Under the pieces are notes generated by a model that did no database searches, was not told the DNA's origin, and saw only the letters and a list, made by a program, of their open reading frames with translations. A stretch of DNA of 64,000 bases from Cichorium intybus (taxonomy: Eukaryota; Streptophyta; Magnoliopsida; Asterales; Asteraceae), in assembly GCA_023525715.1 (NCBI GenBank), contig CM042015.1, positions 82,912,250-82,976,249 on the forward strand. Reading direction: 5' to 3'. Numbering within the stretch: the stretch's first letter is position 1; each line of letters starts with the position of its first letter. Shown one piece after another: positions 40,045 through 54,774 of the stretch. Both the position numbers and the translations under genes were made by a program.

Positions 40045-40557
40045 TACGGACTTTCCTACGGAATTTGCTATAGACCACTTGCTACGGAATGTGCTAGAGA
40101 ACAATTGCAACAGAACTTGCTACGGAACAATTGCGACGGAACTGGCTACGCAACAATTGCAACGGAATTTTCTATGGAATCATTGCTACGGAATTTGCTA
40201 TGGAATAAGTTGCTACGGAATTTGCTATGGAATCAGTTGCTACGGACTTTGCTACGAAGTATGTTACTACGGAATTTGCTACGGAATCTGTTCCTACGGA
40301 ATTAGCTACGAAATCTCTTGCTACGAAATTAGCTACGGAAATGAGATTGCTACAAAATAGAAGTCGTAGTAGAAATCGTAGCAAACTTGCTACGGAACTA
40401 AAATTCCGTAACAAAAAATTTTGCTACAAGAAATATAGCTACGGAATCTTATTGACAAAATCCGTAGCAAGTTCCGTAGCTATTCAGGTTCAGCTACGGA
40501 ATTTCACCTTTTTGCTACGGAATTTTTCCGTAGCTAAATCGAAATTTTATTGTAGTG
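40045..40557. repeat. Right subterminal repeats of the inner CACTA
   Basis: More than 25 copies of GCTACGGAA/TTCCGTAGC-type words lie in both orientations and end at the TAGTG terminus. The open frames seen across this stretch (Ala/Thr/Glu- or Leu/Asn-rich) come from the repeat and are not genes. Confidence 0.88.
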
Positions 40558-41072
40558 TTTGTCAATGTTCATCTTCTTGATTTTGGTTAGCTTTTTGGCT
40601 TGTAAAACAACCTGCAAAAAATAGATCTACTCCGACTACCTTGTGTCGCCTAAGTAAAGATCGGAAGAAGCTATTGAACGGAAACGATAATTGGCATGTT
40701 GTGGGGGTAAGAAAAGAGAGTGAATGGGTTTTCTTGGCTGTGTCGGCAAAATAAAGAAATTCTGGACGCAATAGCGGCGACATTGGGAGCATTAGCGGCG
40801 ACGTATAGGGAATTAGCGGCGACGGTTAAAAACGCGCTTTCTTTCTGATCCGTTAGATGGTAATGGAATGAACGGTGAAGATGGTGATCCGCGTGACAGG
40901 CATTAGTGGCGACGTGTGAAGAGGGAAATTTTCCCGCTTCCTTTTTTACTGTCGGATCAGCTAATTCACGGACGGTTAAGATGAGAGTGCACACGGATCG
41001 CTATGTCGCCGCTAATACTGGCTGTCGCCGCTAAAGGCGTCGCCGGTATTGGTGATGTTTCTTGTAGTGTTA

Positions 41073-41172
41073 GCTCACATGTTAGTTCCAATTACACAAA
41101 ATGACTTGATGACACTAAAATCACCAACAAGAACTTGTTCAACGTACGGCTCTATAGTGATATAGGGGAAGT
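41073..41172. other. Short spacer right of the CACTA nest
   Basis: About 100 bases of host flank; nothing recognised. Confidence 0.5.
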
Positions 41173-41513
41173 TAGTTCTAGTTCCGCTTCTGCTTCCATT
41201 TCGACTTCTAGTGATAAAGCCCCTTCTTTCCTAACCAGCTTTTAATATTTTAGAAGATCATTAAGTTAACTAGATAGAAGACATGTAAACATTGGTTATT
41301 GGTTAGAAATCACTTGAGTTTATATATTTATATTTAAAAGTTAATTAGTTCTAGTTCCGCTTCTGCTTCCATTTCGACTTCTAGTGATAGAGCCCCTACT
41401 TTCCTAACCAGCTTTTAATATTTTAGAAGATCATTAAGTTAACTAGATAGAAGACATGTAAACATTAGTTATTGGTTAGAAATCACTTGAGTTTATATAT
41501 TTATAATTTAAAA
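41173..41513. repeat. 173-bp tandem duplication
   Basis: Two nearly identical units start with TAGTTCTAGTTCCGCTTCTG at 41173 and 41346. They differ at only a few bases (for example AAAGCCCC versus AGAGCCCC), which points to a recent duplication. Confidence 0.9.
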
Positions 41514-42400
41514 GTATCAATCTTTTGTGTGATTAAATTACATACAAAATATATATTAAACAATCATTTCATTCATTAATAAATATAAAAATAGAATAAA
41601 ATAACCATTATGATCCAAATATGATTATTTTAATGTAAAATAATCACAAACTTTTTTCTGTTTTAACACATGGAAACTGATAATTAATTACGATATTAAA
41701 CCCCAATAACATCTTGCCATAGCATAAAAAGCAAGAAAGCAAATAACATAATTTACTTATGCACTATAACATCAATCTTCATTTTATTCATTTAATTTTT
41801 ATCACAATGTTATGCATTCAACTTTTATCGTATTGCAAACTCAATACTCCATCCGATATTATCAATATATTTCGTAAACCCATCCGATTATAACATCATA
41901 CCTTTTTTCCTTATTCTTTAAATATCTACTCTATCTGATATATATTATCAATATATTTCCTAAACCCATCGGATTATAACATTATACCTTTTTTCCTTAT
42001 TCTTAAAATGTCTACATGACAATGACAATCCATATTGCTCTTGCATGACATTATTAGAATTATTATTTTTTGAAATTACAACACGATAATAATGATATAA
42101 ATAAAACTAGAGTGAAATTAAATTAAAGAGGTCGTGCTGATATAATCAATTAAAGTAAACTATTATTCTATTTCTTATATAAAAAAAGTTCTAACGTTCT
42201 TAAACTATGTCTCATATTATAATAAACGCTTGCAGCAAAAATGTAGATGATAATTATAAGTTAGTAAGAAGATATATTTTTGAATAATGGTTTAAACAGC
42301 ATGCAGATGGAAGTGATGGTAGAAGATGGTGGAAGCACATCAATCAATGAAGCCATGGATCATCATTCATTTGTACATACCAAAATCTGGGAACCTGTTC
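41514..42400. repeat. Second copy of the segment found at 24.3-29.3 kb
   Basis: 41520-41760 matches 24270-24590 loosely (TTAAACAATCATTTCATTC, TTTTTTCTGTTTTAACAC, CATAAAAAGCAAGAAA). 41790-41960 matches 27400-27560, and 42190-42385 matches 29150-29345. In the first location the segment is stretched by the Helitron and other insertions. The order and orientation are conserved, so this is an old direct local duplication. No gene is seen. Confidence 0.7.
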
Positions 42401-42565
42401 TTCCTTAATTACGGCTCTAATACATGATGACATCAGTAAAAAGTTGCTTCTAGTTCTATTTTTACCTCGAATTCTAGTGTCAGCAATTAAGCTTAATAAA
42501 ACCCTAGAGTAACCTGAGAAAATCATTCGTACCCTACTAGTAAACAGTAATCAAGCTATGGATAC

Positions 42566-43634
42566 CTACCAACTTTCTACCTTACCAATTGCGTGCATCT
42601 TCATCGTGGAAGACGACTCGCCCCCGTCTCTTGGCGGATCAAACCACACCGGCAAGTACTCCGATGATGGACTTCGTAACTGCATTCTTTCGAAGTTCCT
42701 CACGAGTGCATCCTTACCCTACCAGTTCATTATCCATCATTATATATGTATAAAGATATAAATATATATATAATTCTTTACGATGAGAAAACCAAGAAAA
42801 GTTTGGCTACCTGGATTTTTGCCCTAGCAACATCGGCGATCTTTTTGCTTTCAAACAGCTCCCATGGTTTTCCTTTAATGGATTTGTAGAATCTCCAAGC
42901 TGCATCCGGGCATGTGAAGTTTACGAAAGCATATCCAGCATTTAAACGATGCCTGCATCAAGACTTTCTCCATTAACACGAATTCTGATGATACTAGAAC
43001 TGAAACGATTAAAAGCTAGCATAATACGGACTTGAAATCAACAGGAAGATATACGAAATCGAAGGCTGATCGAATGCTGTTTTCTTCCTTCTCGTTCTCT
43101 TCCTTGCAATGACCATCCAGCCACTTCACTAGTAATTCCCTACTGTTTCCGATTTCACAGTAAACAAAGAACGATCAAGATTGCATTACCAGTAGTTTAA
43201 TGGAGGTGGGCGAGATGGTAAAGATATGAGATTACGTACGTGTAGTTATTGGGTATATTTCGTATCATCACAGAAGTGGAATTTTCATTCTGATCTAAAG
43301 GCATGGATTCCTGGCAAACCCGTTTTTTTGCTATCCACAACGGTCTATTGCCGTCTCTGCGACCATAATCGCCGGCAACAACACGTCCTGCCGCTGGACA
43401 TCTCCGGCTAGGAGTACACCGACCTCCTCGGTGCCTCGGCCCTGTAGGGACTGAAGTCAGTGAATATGTAAAAGAACCTCTCCCAGTGCCCACCGTAGTA
43501 GCTGGCGGTGGTGGTGCAACGGATTGCTCATGTGGATGCAGCGATGACGATGGCGGTGGTGGGTCAACATCGCACGAAGGTCTATAAGGGTAAAAAGGTG
43601 GCGCATCAGGATTCAATCGACGTGTACCCTCCAT
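42566..43634 (-). CDS. MCT1: Short MEI2-type RNA-binding protein (MEI2 C-terminal RRM only), 4 exons
   Basis: Minus-strand exons 43634-43240, 43142-43032, 42952-42811 and 42718-42566 join through GT..AG introns into 801 bases (266 codons plus stop). The first 115 residues are Pro-rich and of low complexity. The rest is the MEI2-type C-terminal RRM: STSVMIRNIPNNYTRELLVK, FDFVYLPVDFKHRLNAGYAF, VNFTCPDAAWRFYKSIKGKP, then GKDALVRNFERMQ and EYLPVWFDPPRDG. MEI2-like proteins bind RNA. The short form with only this RRM matches plant MCT1/MCT2 and not the three-RRM AML or the longer TEL proteins; which of the two is not certain. RRM aromatic positions look intact. Start was set at MEGTRRLNPDAPPF, which matches the common family beginning. 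Confidence 0.85.
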
Positions 43635-44649
43635 AACTTTTTGTTAATTTTCTACTGCCAACAAAATCTTACAGAGAAAAGCGTCGGAGAGAAGTAATGA
43701 TGGAATTGCAAGTGGTGGTGGTATTGGTGGCGCGTGAGGATGGAAGAGGACGTAAGAGTAATGATTGTATGCATTCAATGCATGGATTCGAAAAGAGATT
43801 GTGGGCGACGAATGTTTCCCCTGAACACTCTTCAACTTCCCTTTACTGGTAAAGTGGTAAGTGTCTAAAGTCGGTTATTCCCCTTTTATTTTAATTTTCT
43901 ACTCTTTGATATTTATAAATTGTATTTTTAGATTTATTTGCTGGTTAAAGTTCCCTTTTATTTGATTTAAAGCAAAACCAACAATATTTACGGTACAACA
44001 AGTAAATGCGTGAAATAGAGGGCATAAATATTACTAAACTAGACATTATTATCAAGCTTTGATAAGGAATTAATTTGTTTGTTGTAGGTTTAAATGTTTA
44101 ATTGATATAATAATTGAAGTTGGCTTATCAGCTCCTTTGGACCGCACCGGTTTATAAATAATCTCATCGACTTCCGGACAAGGCTTTTCACGAACCCATT
44201 TAGACTAGTCCGGGTCTTTTCTTGAACTTGATTAGGACATGCTTGTTTAGGCCCGTTAAGAACTATTGGACCGGATTTTTAAAAGATCTTGTAATTTTTA
44301 TCTTGTAGTTTCGTTTTATTATAGATCTAACACTAACAATCTATAATTATTCAAAATATTTCATTTATAGACCTAGGTTTATATATATAAATGATGAAGT
44401 TTTATGAGTTTTAAAATTCTCGTGATTTCGTTTACTTTTCATCAATTACAAGCTATGGTCTATAATGTTTGGTATTTTTTAAATTTAAAATTAAAAAATC
44501 CAATACAAATCACCAAATTATGTTTCAAGTTCATACAGAGACTAATCATAAATATAAGATTATCTAGTACAACACAAGTTTTAACAATATTCTAAACCGA
44601 AAAACATAATATAAATGTCTAAAAAATAGACAAGTGTTTACAACCATAA
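43635..44649. other. Upstream region of the MEI2-type gene and spacer
   Basis: 43635-43860 is probably 5' UTR and promoter of the minus-strand gene. The rest is AT-rich single-copy-looking DNA with no recognised gene or repeat. Confidence 0.5.
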
Positions 44650-44860
44650 TCTAAGGGGCATTAGGTGGAGTTGTTGGGAGGGTTACCGAAGTGTCTTATA
44701 AAATTGGCAAGTTGGTCTTCATATTGTGCTTGTCTTTCCATCATTTAGGCTTCAAGTTGTGATTGTATTTCAGCTGTTGGAGCTGAAGTTGGACTTCATA
44801 TTGTGAGTGTCTTTCGACTATTTGAGATTCTATTTTTTCTAACTACAGAACTTCAAAAAT
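44650..44860 (-). pseudogene. C-terminal relic of an En/Spm-type accessory protein
   Basis: On the minus strand the pieces LEKIESQIVERHSQYEVQLQ and MMERQAQYEDQLANFIRHFG then NPPNNST-stop are typical of the coiled-coil end of plant Ptta/En-Spm proteins, like the tail of the TNPA-like gene above. A frame change and a TAA separate the two pieces, and nothing else of the gene is present. Confidence 0.6.
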
Positions 44861-45079
44861 GTTACAACAAACATTTATAAATTAGTAAAACAAAGTATAT
44901 ATATATTAACATAAATAGGCACGAAAGTCGATTGCTATTTGATCCAGTCACAAGGTCAATTCGAATAAGCAAATAAGTTTTCTTTAAAGAAGATCAGACA
45001 TGGTCATGGGATGATACAAAAAATTTAAAGATACTCTAGGTGTCATGTTCACATTAAATGGGCTAATACCACATGCAAA

Positions 45080-46345
45080 AGACATAGTTGATCACGTGGA
45101 AGATGAAGGTGCTAACACAGAACCACTAATGCTCGATCGAGTTTATGCAATAAATGTCTAACACTGTGTTCCCGAATCTCATTTAAGGAGAGAAAGGGAA
45201 AGAAGTGGATGTAATCGAGAGGAAACAAGAGGTGTATGTGATTCAACCACGGTATTTGGGAAACAAGATCAAGACAATAAGTTATACAAGTTGTCCAAAG
45301 CCTTATATGGCTTGCGCGAAGCACCTAAAGCTTGGAATTTGAAGCTCGATAGATGCTTCAAACAACATGGGTTCAAAAGGTGCCTACAAGTGTATGTCGT
45401 ATACACAAGAAACAAGAATGGAAAGTTATTTATTATGGGTGTGTACATTGATGATCTTATTGTTACAGGTGATTTTAATCGAGAAGTGGAATACTTCAAG
45501 GAAAAAATGAGCAAGAAATCCAAAATTAGTGATCTAGGGTTCTCTCGTATTACATTGGTAATGAAGTAAACCAACATGAGGGTACAATCACCTTGAAGGA
45601 AACTACATATATACAGAATATACTTGTGAATACGGGTATGATAGATTGCAATCCTTGTAAATATCTGATGGAACCGAAGTTGGAACTAACTGAAGACGAA
45701 GAAAGAAAACAAATAAATGCCACAAATTACAGAAGTGTGGTTCGTACGCTATGATACATGATATATACACGACCTGACATTAGCTATGTTGTTAGTTTAG
45801 CAAGCAGATTCATGAAGAGTCCTAGTTCAACACATGAAGATTGTCAAGCAAATTTTGAGGTATATGAAAGGGACCCTAGACCACGACCTAGCTTACATTA
45901 GAGGCAACAAAGAAACCATCATTACCGAGTACACAGACTATACATAAGAGATGTAAACGATAGAAGAAGTACTGGTGGAATGGCTTACTACCTAAATGAA
46001 AACCTGGTTACATGGGGATTACACAAGCAATGATGTGTTTCTCTATTTGCATGTGAGGTAGAATTTATGGCCGCTACTACAACCTCATGTAAAGGGTTTT
46101 GGATTAAGCGTTTACTAAGTGGAAGAACTAGTTGCAACATCAAGGCACCTGTCTTATACATTGACAACAAGTCCACCCTGAATCTAGCAAAGAATCCCGT
46201 ATTTCACAAGAGAAGCAACACATACACATGATGTATCACTTCATACACGAATTTGTAGAAAGAAGAGACATGTGTACGGTACATATGCATCACATAGTAG
46301 AAGGCAGATGTTCTCACTAAGTTAATTTGGGGGAGGGGCACAGTT
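45080..46345 (+). pseudogene. Ty1/Copia reverse transcriptase and RNase H relic
   Basis: KALYGLREAPKAWNLKLDR (about 45298-45353) and MGVYIDDLIVTG (about 45436-45470, the YxDD polymerase motif as YIDD) identify a Copia reverse transcriptase. Further along come YTRPDISYVVSLASRFM (about 45765-45815), RRSTGGMAYYLNENLVTWG (about 45962-46018) and YIDNKSTLNLAKNPVFHKRS (about 46158-46216) of the RNase H domain. Stops and frame changes interrupt the series repeatedly. No LTR pair was recognised around it; gag, protease and integrase are absent. Confidence 0.85.
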
Positions 46346-47648
<1,303 letters not shown>

Positions 47649-47811
47649 TCTATACCTAATAAATGAAAATAAAATATGCCACGTGTCCATTTTTTAAACC
47701 ATCTTCTACATGCTCCACGTGTCCTCTTAATTTTTTTTAAGTTAAAAGTTATATTTGGACAATAATAATTTAAAATAATCTTATTTACTTATTTTCATCA
47801 CTTTAACAATC

Positions 47812-47970
47812 TCCGATTGACCTATGTTCATCTCAGTTTCTCTCCGTCACCGTCAACACCCATTTCTCCGATTGTCTTCACTTTAACAATTCTAATCTCC
47901 GATTGACCTATGTTCGTCAGCGTTTCTCACCGTCACCGTCAACACCCATTTCTCCGATTATTCGATTATC
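47812..47970. repeat. Imperfect 84-bp tandem duplication in the Helitron
   Basis: TCTCCGATTGACCTATGTTC and CCGTCACCGTCAACACCCAT both occur twice about 84 bases apart. The region (to about 48165) is GC-richer and CT-rich like a captured 5' UTR/coding start, with an open frame of 87 codons at 47903-48166, but I do not recognise the source gene. Confidence 0.6.
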
Positions 47971-48169
47971 CATGAGTTGGGTATCCCACCATCGGTCCTT
48001 CTACATGCCCACAAATCCTCCATCGCCGGTGATTGATTTGAAAACCCACAACCGCTACCGCTATCGGCTGCTAAGCTCACTTCTCACACCAACGAATGTC
48101 GCTGCTAGCCTCACCAATTGCACGAACCATTGTCGCTTCTTCAATAAAGGTCAAACATCAATTTGAACT

Positions 48170-49500
48170 CCTCATGTTTCATATATCTTTATTTATACTC
48201 TTGCTGACTTTGATATCCAAATCTGTGGCTTCAATTTGATGTCTCTCTCTCTCTCACTGCTTCTAAATTTGAATTTTAGAAGTCAAATTGGTTATCAATT
48301 TGATGTCTCTCTCCATGAATGAAATACCTACGTTTCTGGTAGGAGGAACTGTCGGTAAGCTTTTTAATTATTTTCTGTTTGATTTTTTTTTCTGTGTAGT
48401 AATTCGATTTGGAATCTGAATAAGTTTTTAGCAATTCAATTTGGAAATTGAATGCGTGTTACTCATAATCGATAAATATGAAATTTTTTCCCCAATCTGA
48501 AAACAAAAAACGCTAATAATTAGGAGGCGAAGCTAAAAATCAGCAAAACAAATCCAGATTTATTAGTTTCATCCCGCTCAAATTTTTCAATGCTTATCTA
48601 CTTTTAGAGAATCGCTTTCCAACAAATATTTAAATTCGAGACGATTTCCCCCCGAGGGAATTTGGAGCTTTATGTCGTCTCTCTCTCCTCCCTATAGCCC
48701 TGGTTGTGTTGATAATTAAGGCTCAAAACGATCTTGAAAAATTAGGGCTCTGATGGCTTCAAGTTATTCAAAATCGCTATTCAACTATAATATGTGCCAG
48801 AAACTTTGTCCTCCGCTTTTAATGATCCTAAGTCTGATATTAAGTGGATTTCGATTTCGCATCTTCTAACAGTTAATTAACAATCAATATCTCAATGTTG
48901 GTATTAATTTATATTTAGAGTGTGCCCATTTCTTCCCTAATTGTTTTCCGGTATTATTTTTGGAATCAATAGCAGGTACGATCTTCACAAAAATATACCC
49001 AGGTATGACCTTCTTTGTCTAAATTAAGATTCTTCTGAATTTATGGTCAAATTCCATTTGTATATGTTATAATTTAAGCATGAAAAACCAAAATTATCAG
49101 GTGATGAAAAAATTAAAGGGTAACAAGAATCCAAGGTTTACATTTCTCCAGTTTCTACATTTAAATTCTACTAATAAGGTATATACATTTGCATTTGGTA
49201 TCAGCTTATATACTTTTGTGTAATTTTCTTATACTTTAATCTGCATTTGTTATCATTTTATATACTTTTGTGTAATTTTCTTTGATGGTTGCTTGAAGTC
49301 TCAAGACAAGAGCAGTAAACTTTGATTGCTCTGCCAGAATTAGCAACCAAGTATGGGGACTGGAATTTTGATCTGGTAATGTCTCTTACCAATTAGGAAC
49401 TAGAATTTTGATTTTAATCCTGGTATGGTATGTAGCTCTGATTGGTATCATATTTTTTATATACAAGCTGTTGATTACTTTAATTTATATTTTTTTATAG
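48170..49500. other. Helitron interior without recognised gene
   Basis: AT-rich, intron-like DNA with CT-rich stretches (CTCTCTCTCTC near 48242) and several AG/GT junction-like sites. It may be introns and UTR of captured genes. I could not identify a coding product. Confidence 0.4.
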
Positions 49501-49730
49501 ATTATAATTTGTGTTAAATGTAAGAAATTAAGAATTTGTTTATTATAACATCCTACGTACATTTTCTCCTATTGTAGCATTGTACTTTGAAAATCCTGCA
49601 TTTATAGCAATGTTTATCCAAACACAAAACCATATTCCCTGCTATAATAAGAAATTTTATGGAAGTACGTTGCTCTAATTAGGAAATCTTTTTCAAAGTG
49701 TAATTCCATAATAAGGTAAAAATTGGAAGT
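49500..49730. repeat. Diverged foldback repeat copy in the Helitron
   Basis: TTAAATGTAAGAAATTAAGA, TTTGTTTATTATAACATCCT and TATTGTAGCATTGTACTTTG match the left arm of the family filling the F-box gene introns. The right arm is degraded. Confidence 0.6.
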
Positions 49731-49789
49731 CCAGGAACATTCAAGGATTTTCTTTTTGGTAACTTGAATGGCTCAATATTTGAATTCAT

Positions 49790-50035
49790 TATCCGTAACT
49801 CTATTTGGTTCTCCTCATATGCACTCAGGTATTCCTTTTCTCTTTCATCTATGTTCTCTAGAGGATTCGCGTTTGGATCTGATGAGAACGATTTTGTCGT
49901 CATCGGCGGCGGTCCTGGTGGATATGTGGTAGCAATTAAGGCTGCTCAACTAGGGCTCCAAACTACTTGTATTGAGAAGCGTGGCACTACAGCACTACTT
50001 GCGTCAACGTCGGTTGCATCCCTTTTAAGGTATTA
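49790..50035 (+). pseudogene. Captured fragment of mitochondrial dihydrolipoyl dehydrogenase
   Basis: YSFSLSSMFSRGFAFGSDEN runs on into DFVVIGGGPGGYVVAIKAAQ and LGLQTTCIEKRG. These are the end of a mitochondrial targeting region, the FAD-binding GxGxxG motif and the start of the pyridine nucleotide-disulfide oxidoreductase fold of lipoamide dehydrogenase, the E3 part of pyruvate and 2-oxoglutarate dehydrogenases and the glycine cleavage system. After KRGT a short deletion/frame change follows; in the next frame TCVNVGCIPFK gives the redox-active CxxxxC motif, then homology stops at a GT. It covers roughly one or two exons of a protein of about 500 residues, so it cannot work. A fragment inside Helitron borders fits gene capture. 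Confidence 0.8.
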
Positions 50036-50937
50036 CTTTTATGTATTGGGGCTCTTTTGTGCAGTCACGAATTAATGAGTTTTCGATTAGATCTAATGAG
50101 AAATTACATGTAGTCCTAAGTGATCAGATGTTCTGTTATTTGTGTACTTATGATGGAACGATGCCTCTGTTCATGAAATGCGCAATTCAGATAATGAATG
50201 CTACCTTCATGCATATCAGACATATGTCCCACTGATCTTAATATGGTTTTGGTTAAGATGAACCTGTGAAAGTGCCATGTGTTTTGCATATGGATTCGAT
50301 TATAGGTAGTCATACTGGTCTAAAAGGTCTTTTGCAGAATTTACTTACTAATTCTCAGTTCCAGTTTTGATCAATTTAGGCCAATACGAAAATAATTGAA
50401 TCCATACATCGAATTTCATGTTTCTAAAACACGTATATGATCAGATACATGCGAGAATGGCACATTGGAGGCTTGGCGAACTTTAATTGGAATCTGCATA
50501 ATATAATATTAAGTCAGCGCAAATTTATAAATGTATGTTGAAGTTGCAAGAATTACGTCTAAAAGAAGCTTGATAATGAGCTAAAATATTTAGTCAAAAA
50601 GCTTGAAACCCATATTCTCAGTTACATCTTTCGTGTCCTTAAGAACTTTAGATGTGTGATAATACGAGATAAGGAGTATGGTTGTTTTTATCCTATTTGG
50701 ATTATGGCATGTTCTTTGATCATTTACACAAATATGATTTCTTTTTCTTTTTTCTTTAATTCAGCGATATTATCAAAGTTTGAGAGCTGAAGTTATGGAT
50801 GGAAAAGTGAACACATGTTTTTTAGCTATCAGGTGAAAACCATGAAATTGGAAATTAAAGCTTGGTGGGTGAAACTTGTGAATTTAGAAGCCGAAGTTAT
50901 TATTTTTTAATTGTGCAAATATTAAACGGATGAATGC
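50036..50937. other. Helitron interior, no gene seen
   Basis: AT-rich DNA that could be intron sequence of the captured gene. No continuation of the dehydrogenase was found up to 52116. Confidence 0.5.
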
Positions 50938-51167
50938 AAGAAATAAGAAATATATAAACACGATCGTCTGCCAGTGGAAGGTTTTCGGCGTTCAGTCAAT
51001 CTACGCAGAGTGAATCGGTCCTCGGCCCCGACATAGGAATGAATGCCCACGGGGGTTGTGCATTCTGGGCGAAAGCCCGATCCAACAATATCGCGTGAGT
51101 GAAGAAGGGTAATGCCGATGCTATTGCCACGGAATAAAGTCCTTGCAAAGAAATAAGAAATATATTC
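50938..51167. other. Insert resembling mitochondrial 18S rRNA, flanked by a direct repeat
   Basis: GGGCGAAAGCCCGATCCAAC (about 51068) followed by ATATCGCGTGAGTGAAGAAG and GGTAATGCCG matches a strongly conserved part of plant mitochondrial 18S rRNA (GGGCGAAAGCCCGATCCAGC...GTGAAGAAGGGCAATGCCG). The GC-richer block is about 170 bases. It is bracketed by two copies of AGAAATAAGAAATATAT (about 50940 and 51151), as if inserted with a duplication. The part before 51040 is not recognised. A nuclear copy of mitochondrial DNA (NUMT) inside the Helitron is the simplest reading. Confidence 0.6.
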
Positions 51168-51612
51168 TTATTGTTTTGTTTATTATAACAACATACTTTG
51201 GTTTCTTTCTGTTATAACATTGCACTATAAAAATATATCTTAAATATTTTTTTAACTGTACTTGAATGTTTGATTTTTGTATTTTTTGCTATCATGAGTT
51301 GTACTTCATGTGATGATTTGTACTTCATGTGATGAAGGTTAGTCTAATACCTCCTTGAAGGGCAAATCGCTTAAAACGAAACTTTTATAGGAAATTTTTC
51401 AGGAAAACGATATCGGTTTTAGCATTGAACTTTGCAAAAAAGTTCATGAATAACATCATACTTTTAAAAATGACTTTTATCGAAACCTTTTTAGATAATA
51501 TGAAAAAGTTTCATTTTTTTTACATTAAAGTTCGTTTATAGGATATTTTTCTGGAAAAATTAACATTCAACTTTGCAAAAAAGTTCATTAATGGTATAGT
51601 ACTTTGAAAAAA
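51168..51612. other. AT-rich Helitron interior
   Basis: Contains TTCAACTTTGCAAAAAAGTTCAT and related words in several imperfect copies, leading into the tandem duplication. No gene is seen. Confidence 0.5.
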
Positions 51613-52098
51613 TGAACTTTTTTTCAAATCTTTTTAGATAATCTGAAAAAAATATATTTCTTTGACGTTAAAGCTCATTTATGAGACATTTTTCTGGAAA
51701 AGAAAATATTGATTTTAGCATTCAACTTTGCAATAATTTTCAATAGTAGCATCGTACTTTTAAAATAAACAAAATTCACAAATGACAATTTTATCATCTG
51801 TAATATTGATATTTTTCATATTATTTTATATATTTTTTAATCAACCCGTGTAAAATGAACTTTTTTTCAAATCTTTTTAGATAATCTGAAAAAAATATAT
51901 TTCTTTGACGTTAAAGCTCATTTATGAGACATTTTTCTGGAAAAGAAAATATTGATTTTAGCATTCAACTTTGCAATAATTTTCAATAGTAGCATCGTAC
52001 TTTTAAAATAAACAAAATTCACAAATGACAATTTTATCATCTGCAATATTGATATTTTTCATATTATTTTATATATTTTTTAATCAACCCGTGTATTA
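51613..52098. repeat. 243-bp tandem duplication ending at the Helitron 3' hairpin
   Basis: TGAACTTTTTTTCAAATCTT begins at 51613 and again at 51856, and the copies are nearly identical through TTTTAATCAACCCGTGT (51851 and 52094). Only the second copy continues into the hairpin and CTAG end. Confidence 0.92.
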
Positions 52099-52115
52099 CA
52101 CGAGTTTCTAACCTA

Positions 52116-54774
<2,659 letters not shown>

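Larger units (their letters stand above)
30756..40557. mobile_element. 9.8-kb CACTA (En/Spm-type) element nested in the outer CACTA
   Basis: The left end is CACTACAAGAAAAATCC; the right end in reverse complement is CACTACAATAAAATTTC. The 3-bp target duplication TTT flanks it (30753-30755 and 40558-40560). Subterminal regions (30775-31290 and 40045-40545) are packed with GCTACGGAA / TTCCGTAGC words in both orientations, presumably transposase-binding sites. Inside are a TNP2-type transposase gene (intact) and a TNPA-like gene (one frameshift), both on the plus strand in the usual CACTA order. This arrangement and the perfect target duplications indicate a fairly young insertion. Confidence 0.95.
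30218..41069. mobile_element. Non-autonomous CACTA element (outer), split by a second CACTA
   Basis: The left end is CACTACAAGGACTGTGCTC; the right end in reverse complement is CACTACAAGAAACATCACC. Both are flanked by the 3-bp target duplication TTA (30215-30217 and 41070-41072). Subterminal repeats of the type ATCGCCGCTAA / TTAGCGGCGAC occur many times in 30240-30390 and 40775-41050, as is usual for CACTA ends. Without the inserted element its own length is about 1.05 kb, and it has no transposase. Its centre carries repeated TTACAGATGCAAACAACTTA words. Confidence 0.92.

Noticed and set aside
40025..40580. Open frames of about 110 codons with Cys/Tyr/Gly or Ala/Thr/Glu repeats
   Set aside because: They arise from the 9-base GCTACGGAA subterminal repeats of the inner CACTA element.
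47903..48166. 87-codon Ser/Pro-rich frame in the Helitron as an independent gene
   Set aside because: It spans a duplicated CT-rich segment and ends without domain; it is more likely a captured UTR or exon piece.
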